A stretch of 64,000 nucleotides of DNA from Tolypeutes matacus (Eukaryota; Chordata; Mammalia; Cingulata; Chlamyphoridae), in assembly GCA_026826555.1 (NCBI GenBank), contig JAKSZT010037198.1, positions 7,742,577 to 7,806,576 on the forward strand. The letters run 5' to 3'. The position numbers and the translations under genes were made by a program. The notes beneath the pieces were generated by a model. That model did not search any database, had not been told where the DNA came from, and saw only the letters and a list, made by a program, of their open reading frames with translations. Within the stretch, counting starts at the first letter, position 1. Every line of letters starts with the position of its first letter. Below are positions 57,350 to 64,000 of the stretch, in pieces.

Positions 57350-57620
57350 ATTAGTAGAATAAGAAAGCACATAAAGACAGAAAGTAAATTAGAGGTTACT
57401 AGGGGCTGGAGTTGGGGGAAAGGGAATGGAAAGTTTTTCCCTAATAGGTACAGAGTTTCTATTTTGGGTCACAAAGGACTTTTGGTGGTGGATGGTGGTG
57501 GTGGTAGCACAACATTGTGAATGTAATTAATGCCACTGAACTGTACACTTAAAAATGGTTAAAATGGCAAATTTTATGGTATATTCATATGTTACCATAA
57601 TAAAAATATATTTCTAAAAA
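57350..57620 (+). mobile_element. L1 3'-end fragment
   Basis: ggttactaggggctggagtt, gaactgtacacttaaaaatg and accataataaaaatata mark an old L1 3' UTR and its polyadenylation end. Confidence 0.82.
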
Positions 57621-57629
57621 TATCAATTA

Positions 57630-58454
57630 GACTGAATAGAGGCTAAACACCTGGACACACTATCTCCCCACTGAGATGGGAATGGAGTCTCCAAGGATGC
57701 AGTGTTCTGGACTGGAGGATACCCCATAACTCTATAGAATTCCAAGAATGACCCTGCTGCTGCCTCTGAGGCTGACTCAAGAACCAAGCTATAAGATTGC
57801 TGACCCATCACCACCACACCTGCATCCTTGACCCCATGTCCCTTAAGGCCTCAGTGTGGTCCACATAGACATGATCTTACACTCTCCTCCAGGGACCTGC
57901 ATGACCATTTTTTCCATAGAGCGCATATCGGTAGTACTCATCACTGCTCCTGAAGTAGCCCAGGATCGCACTGCTGCAGCTGTTACCATCTGCAAATGGG
58001 TCCAGGCCAAGGCCATGCCTGGTGGCCTCAGCAGCACTGCCTTAGTTGGCAAACAAGCTGCACCACAACTGCTCCAAAAATGTCTACTGATGCCTTAGCA
58101 ACAGTCAACCTGCCCTCCCACACCTCACTGTGCCACCCTCTCAGCTGTTCTCATTTCTTGGTTGGGAAGCTATTGCCAGTGGCTGTCTCTGCTCCATACC
58201 CCCTCCTCATGGTGTCAGGTGCTCTCAGGAGCTCCACCACCACCCAAAGCCTCACAGACTCAGAGCTCAATGGCCACATTCTCCCACCCTTGCTGCCACC
58301 AGAAGCCCTCTTCTTTGGGGGGTAGCTCACAACACTGTGAGCCTCTAGCAAGCAGAAGCTAGACCTTCTATGGTTGTGAGGTCCAGGAGTTAGCTTAGCT
58401 CGTGGGTCCAAGGAGAACTCCTTATGTTACTAGTTACAGTTCTACAGAAATATT
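57630..58454. other. GC-richer unassigned segment
   Basis: Several overlapping frames, the longest 109 codons (57996-58325, sense). On the reverse strand near 57891-57976 a frame reads DGNSCSSAILGYFRSSDEYY before a stop. No family is recognised and no poly(A) or TSD is seen. It may be a decayed retrocopy or chance. Confidence 0.3.
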
Positions 58455-58665
58455 AATAAGTTCAATTTATTGAGCAACAACTACATGCTAAGCACTTAAT
58501 GTAATCTTCACCAAAAAAACCCACAAGGAAAGAATTATTCCCATTTACTGATGAGGAATTGAAAGCTCAGGGAACTTAAGTAACTTGCCCAAAGTCACAG
58601 CGTGACTAGGTTGGGGAGTTAGAATTCAAACTGAAGTTTGGCTGACTCCAATGCTCACCTCATTC
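58455..58665 (-). mobile_element. MIR SINE, reverse
   Basis: caatttattgagcaacaact, tactgatgaggaattgaaag and cttgcccaaagtcacagcg in reverse-MIR order. Confidence 0.85.
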
Positions 58666-60929
58666 CCAGTTCAGGGCATTAAAAGATAGATGAGGCTCAA
58701 AGTAGAGTGTCAGGTTTATTACCCAAGATACAGGGCTTCTGATCTCCCACACTAGAAAACACAGCTTGGACTTGGGGCAGAGTGAGACTTCCTACTACTT
58801 CCCTCTTCTACCTTGGTAGACCCGGGCCCTCATCTGAGGGAAAGATTGAGTTCTTGTGTACAGGGAACTTCAGACTCACTTACCCTGCCTGCTTCCTGGA
58901 AGGGAGCGCACTTCATATGTTATCAATTGCAAGAGAAAGAGAGACCACTCCAGAAGGAAAGAAGGCCAGAGTGAGTGAGGCAAGCTGGAGAGCAAGAACC
59001 AGAGAACCGAGGTGTGCTTAATGCCTTCCAAATGCAGACTAGAAGCACAGCTATCCTCCATGCACAGGTCAGAACAGAGAACAGACAGAGAAAACAAGGA
59101 AGGAAAGGCAGCACTGCCCTCATTTTAACTCAGGAGCCCCACCTTCTGGTGAGTGTGGAACAGCAGAAGTCAGGATCTGCCTGTTTCCTCCATCACATAA
59201 GTGACCCTTCCATGTGGAGAAACCAGTGTAAGAGTGGAGAAAGCTGGAAATATTTGCTCCAAAATGGCTTCCTCTTGGGAAGCTCCTCACATGGAAACAA
59301 GAGAACAAGAGAATACAATTCCCATCAGTATTAAGTGGTTTACTGTTTTGATAATGCTTCAAGGAGGTGGAGGGGAGCCTCAAAAGGGGATGGGGTAAGG
59401 ACAGGGGTGAGAGATCAGCAGCTTAAACCCTTAAACCCATGGCAGCTTGTATCCTTCCACACTTGGGGTTTGAGAGCTCTCTAGAGTCCCACTGTCCCTG
59501 TCTGTGGATGGGGCCATCTGTCCTGTCTATCTTCCCTAAAAATTTGCTTGTACAATCTAGAGCAACGGACTTCAAACTGGTTTATTTGCAGATCCTTTTC
59601 TCAAACAATTATTATATATGGAAACCAGATGTGAGAACTGGATAACAGAAGAACGTCCATAGCTGATGTGGACATATTTGATGTGCATCAGATATCAGGA
59701 GTCTACATCCACCTGGGAACACTTCCAGTGTCAAGTGCAGGATGTTGAATGGCACAAGATATGAGGTGCCCAGAAGAACGAATGGATGTGACTCCTTCTC
59801 ATTGGGAGCAAAGCTTATACTTGCAACTTCAGTTCTCCTTTCTCTCCTGGTTCTTTACTGCTTACCAAAGCGTGACCATTACTATGGTTTTTCAAGGGAG
59901 GGGGACTGAGAGGGGAGAATGGCCATTAAAGGACGTGTTTTGTTTTGTTTTTTAAAACCGGAGGAGGTTAAACCATAACACAATTGTGTCATGTGGAGGG
60001 AGACTTAACCTGTATAAATCTTTGTAAAAATGTTTTGTTTGCTTGAACTGAGTTTGACTTATTTGTTCCCATGATGCTGGCAGGCTCCATTGTTATTTCC
60101 TAAGATTCTGCAAGACAGACTGGTTTCTGCAATTCTGAGTCTTTCCCTAGTTTTCCTTACCACCCTCCCCAGAGCTTCATGTATGTCAGTAGAAACCATC
60201 ATGACCCACATATCTTTTCAGGGTCTGAAGTGAATCATTTTATTGAGCCCTATGAGCAATGGGCAAAAGATTCAAATACAGAGGGAAGGAGGTCACCTGA
60301 GAGTCCCTTGACACCTAACAAACAGATTTTTTGGTACCAAACCAGCCCATTAAATGATCTTTCAGATCCCTTCTAGCACTAACATTCTATAATACTCCAC
60401 TCAGTGCTGTGAGAATAATCAGGTTTCATCAAATGAAAGTTAAGAGACAAAGAACAAAACATATGCCAATGTTTTAGTTGGGATTAAAATTACTTATAAT
60501 GCTGAACCCAATCAGAAGAATAAAGGGAAAATAAAATTCCAGTTCTGCAATTTAATATGTGCCACAAAGAAAGATCCATCTCTTTTCACATTTTTCACAC
60601 TTCCATCCCTTCACCACCTTTTGTTCTAGGAATCCAATTGCTGTATTTAGACTGAAATGTTCAACTATTCTGCTAAATGAAGCCACAGCTGCTCTGTCAG
60701 AAACATCACATTAAAATGTGTTCTGAAACCATTTGGCAGTGTTCTGAGGATGTCTTTCATTTCATGAACTACAAAACCAGCTCTGGGCATTATGAAGGCT
60801 TTGAGCAGTGCCTGCAGTTCTTGAAGAGGGGCCAGGGAAGCCAAAGGAAGAGCAGTGACAGAGGCCTGCCATGGCTGAGCAAAGTGAAATAGCAAAAGGA
60901 GAGTGAAAAATCGAGTTTTTAGATTCAGT
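58666..60929. other. Unassigned sequence
   Basis: No repeat or gene recognised with confidence. A MIR-like tail (agatcccttctagcactaac, attctataatactcc) occurs at about 60364-60399. Confidence 0.4.
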
Positions 60930-62045
60930 TTTATTTCTTCATTTTTTCACGATTCAAAATCATTTACATAATTCAAAATTCCATAGGTACAGAAGAAAAG
61001 GCAGTGAAGTCTCCCTTCCCAGTTTCTCAACCACCCAGTTTCCCCATAAACAACGTTACCATTTTCTTGGGCAAACCCTTAGGTGTATTTTATGCAAAGA
61101 GCAGCCCTTACTATGTTCTCCCCACCTCCCTTTTATCTCCATCTACAGTATAGTAGTTCACTATAGATGCTATGATAAGTGATATCTCAGAGTAGTTTAC
61201 ATTTCATCTCTCTTATTACGAATGAGGTTGAATATGTTTTCTGATGTTTTAAGAGACATTCGTTTTCCTTTCCTGTGGAATGATCGTATCTTTTGTTCAT
61301 TTTTTCTCTTGCATTGTTGGTCTTTTTCTTGTTGATCAGTAGGAGCTCTTTTTTTTTTTTTCCCCTAAGGAATTTGTCCTTTCTCTGTGATATGAGTTGC
61401 AAACATTTTCTGCCGGTTTGTTGGCTTTGTTCATTTTGGTTTTTGTCATGTAGACCCTTTGATTTTTTTTTTTTTTTTTCTCTGTAGTTAAATTTATCAT
61501 TCTTTTCTTTTTTGGCTTCTGGGTTTTTATTCATTGGGCCTTTTTTTGCTGTAAGATTATAAAGTGATTCTTCCAAAATTTCTTGCAGTACTTCTATGGT
61601 TTCAGTGTAAATGTAAAAACTACACTTAAATTGTTTGTCCATTTGGGATTTATTCTGGTGTAAAATGTTAAAGTATGGACTCAGCATTATTTTTATCTTG
61701 ATGGCTAGCCAGTGCCCTATTTATTGCTTCACCTTTTGCCCACTGATCTGAGGGGCCTGTACACATTGGTCCATTTCTAGACTTCCTGTTCTGGTCCATT
61801 GATCTGTTTATCTGGTCATGCTCCATTACTATGCTAGTTTTAATTGCTATACCTTTATAATATGTTTTGACATCTGGTGGTGATAGTCCTTCCCACACAC
61901 CCACATTTTTCTTTATCTTATCACTGTTTTTGTTTGTCTTTCCATACAAATGTGAGAATCATCCTGACTGGTTAAAAAAACATCCTGTTGGTATTTTTTA
62001 TTCATATCTTATCAAATGACTTAGGGAGAATCAACATATTTGATG
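60930..62045 (-). mobile_element. Ancient L1 3' UTR and ORF2 C-terminus, reverse
   Basis: 3' UTR-like block (aaaattccataggtacagaa, 60978) followed by reverse ORF2 text: ttgtccatttgggatttatt, ctagacttcctgttctggtc and taattgctatacctttataa. The order matches the L1 at 13400-14000. Many stops. Confidence 0.82.
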
Positions 62046-63978
62046 TACTTTTGAGAAAGTGAGAGCTTGACAAAGCAGGGGAAGAGAATAGATTCTCCAT
62101 TGTGCTGAGTATCTACATAGAAGAATTAAAAAGAAATATAAGAGCATTGTTATAAGACAGTCTTTCCAAAGTGAGATAAAAAAATCCTTGGAATGGTAAT
62201 AGGAGAAACTAAAAAAAGGATTCTCTGCCCACTACGTCCAATAAAGACTATGAGAAGTCCTACAGTAAAGCCACCTGTTGATCTCTGCTTACCATATTAG
62301 TTTCCAAACTTCTTTCAACTTGGAATCCTTTTATCAAATAACACCTCTTAATAGGCCACAATACACTTAGGAAAACACAGCCTGGGGGCATTCAAAGCCA
62401 TTTGTGGATATTTGGAAGAGAATTTGTGCAAATAAGTTTCTTTCCAATGCTGACAACATGCACTGATTTTAGTGGAGCTAAGAATTTAGTAAAATAGGCC
62501 TTAAGAAATTATTTTGGAAATCTCAAATATATCCTTATATAGGGACAACAGGTCATCAACTATTGTTTCCTTTCTTCCACTACTGAACTCCAGTGTGAAT
62601 TCACTAACAGGGAACAAAATGACATGTTTTATGCCACCCTTCTAGGTGTTCTTCCATTCATTTAGCATGTATTATGGTTAAGCCCTGCCTTGTCCCCTTT
62701 ATCACTGAGGAGCACCTTGCACGGGGAAGGTGAGCATGGAGCTGAGCCTCTGGGCCCCTCTCTTGCCTCCTCATCACTCCTCATGTTCACTTTGAGGTAT
62801 GTATTTCTAAGAGCAATTATCTTGAAAACTATATTGTTCTGTGTGGGGAAAATCCTAATCCTGGGCCTAAGGCAGCACAGTCTATGTTCCTGAAAAGGAC
62901 TGTGACATAGTCTGACTCCAGGCAGGATGAAGCAGCAGGAAAAAATTCTCAGTTGAATCTCAAGTGGTAGAAACTCAATTGAAAACAGATGTTTCAATGA
63001 TATCATTTGCAAAGCGAAAGGCACAAAGGTAGCTTAAGAAAAGCACAGAAAAAGATCAGGGCTTCTTGTTTAAATAGCATTTAAAAATCTTCTTCTTTTG
63101 TGGTAATCTCCCTCTAGTGTGAAATTTCTCTGAGTACAAGAAAATTGAGCATCACATAGAGGCTAAGCATCTGACCTGACTAGCTGGGTGACTCAGCACC
63201 AAGACTCCTCTGGGCCCTGAGGTGCTGGAATATCCTTCTTTGTCAAAGAACATCAGATCCTACAGTGATCAACATGGACTGGGATGCAAGATTCATCCCT
63301 GGTTTTGATGTATTTCTGCATTCTTGATATGGATTTACAAATGATCCCCTGTAGGGTGCAAAAAAGAGACATTCCAGAAGTCGACTTAGAGTCTTAATAT
63401 AAGTGCTAAAAAGCATCAGTGCTCTCAGCCCCTAAAGCGTGTTTAGGAAGGCAGATGAGAGACCAATTTTCTAATGGACTTGGGAGCGGTCTTTGCTAAG
63501 GACGTGGCAGAAGCCAGCACACGTAGCTGAGCAGATTTGGTTGGTTAGTCTCTTCCTTTCCTGTTGCTCAAATGGGCATTCAGCTTCATTCCCTGCCTCT
63601 CCTGCCCCTACTCCATAATTAACACTATTTTAAAGGTCCATCGAAGTTGTTCTTCCTATAGATGACTTATGGCTTTTTAATATAGAGCGTCTGTATGATT
63701 TAAAGCTTCCATATCTGCTGGGCTCAACTCTTTCTCTAAACTAGAAACAGAGAGCCCAGGATACCTTAAAGCAAATGTCAAATGTCAATCATAAGTGAGC
63801 TTTGTGTGCATCCATAGGCAATTTTCTGGTGTCCTCTGTGTCCACCAGATGATCTGTAATTCAAGAGAAATAAATGCATTTCCCATACTATTGTGCTACA
63901 GGGACAAAAGGTGAGAAGCCAAAAGATTTGCAGCTCCAGAAGTTCTTAGAAGTGCAAGAGACATTGGGAACCGTCTCC
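62046..63978. other. Unassigned sequence
   Basis: No recognised gene or repeat. Confidence 0.4.
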
Positions 63979-63979
63979 T

Positions 63980-64000
63980 GTAGTGGTTTTCAAACTACAT
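63980..64000 (+). mobile_element. Possible start of a MER-type DNA element, cut by the window edge
   Basis: gtagtggttttcaaactac resembles the start of MER20-like hAT elements, but too little is present to be sure. Confidence 0.35.

Noticed and set aside
57475..57520. GGT-rich run as a functional motif
   Set aside because: It is a short simple repeat within the 3' UTR of an old L1.
1..64000. CRISPR arrays, operons, phage or plasmid features
   Set aside because: None is present; repeats are dispersed mammalian transposons, and reading frames lack bacterial organisation.

Overview
The window is eutherian mammalian nuclear DNA, most likely from a xenarthran and probably an armadillo. The main pointer is a set of tRNA-derived SINEs of the DAS type known from Dasypus, several with clean target-site duplications (TSDs). 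They sit beside mammal-wide MIR, MER5A and MLT1 relics and a L1 lineage with its own 3' ends. No bacterial-type operon, CRISPR array or intact host protein gene is visible. The window reads as intergenic or intronic sequence, a large part of it recognisable transposon DNA.

Layout. 1-3.6 kb: an ERVL/MaLR-like LTR split by a reverse L1-derived 3' fragment. 3.6-12.5 kb: a young SINE with a duplicated head, ancient L1 pieces and a reverse U1 snRNA retropseudogene (7190-7358). 12.5-19.0 kb: a near full-length reverse L1 with an intact 329-codon ORF1 and an ORF2 broken by two stops, one SINE insertion and one homopolymer frameshift. 19-24 kb: a tiny L1 tail insertion, a MLT1 LTR, MIR, MER5A and dimeric SINE copies. 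25.6-27.3 kb: a nest of SINE, second SINE, solo ERV2-like LTR and ERVL-like LTR. 27.6-32 kb: MIRs, MLT1 and an ancient L1 carrying a dimeric SINE. 32-41.5 kb: mostly unassigned sequence, plus an old L1 ORF2 relic, MIRs and a second intact ERVL-like LTR. 41.6-48.1 kb: a 5.97-kb HAL1-like (half-L1) element inside another LTR and itself carrying a SINE. 49-53.8 kb: a reverse L1 split by an LTR, next to a forward L1 with an internal deletion. 54-64 kb: MER5A, MIR and old L1 fragments in unassigned DNA.

How the parts work together. The autonomous machinery that would mobilise SINEs, the U1 copy and half-L1s is L1 ORF2; the only long ORF2 here is inactive. The most notable system is the half-L1: L1 5' UTR, ORF1 and a stub of ORF2 joined to about 2.75 kb of noncoding 3' sequence. 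A second insertion at 1060-3298 carries the same 3' module, which suggests a propagating non-autonomous family. All identifications were made by eye; repeat family names and boundaries are approximate unless a TSD is quoted.
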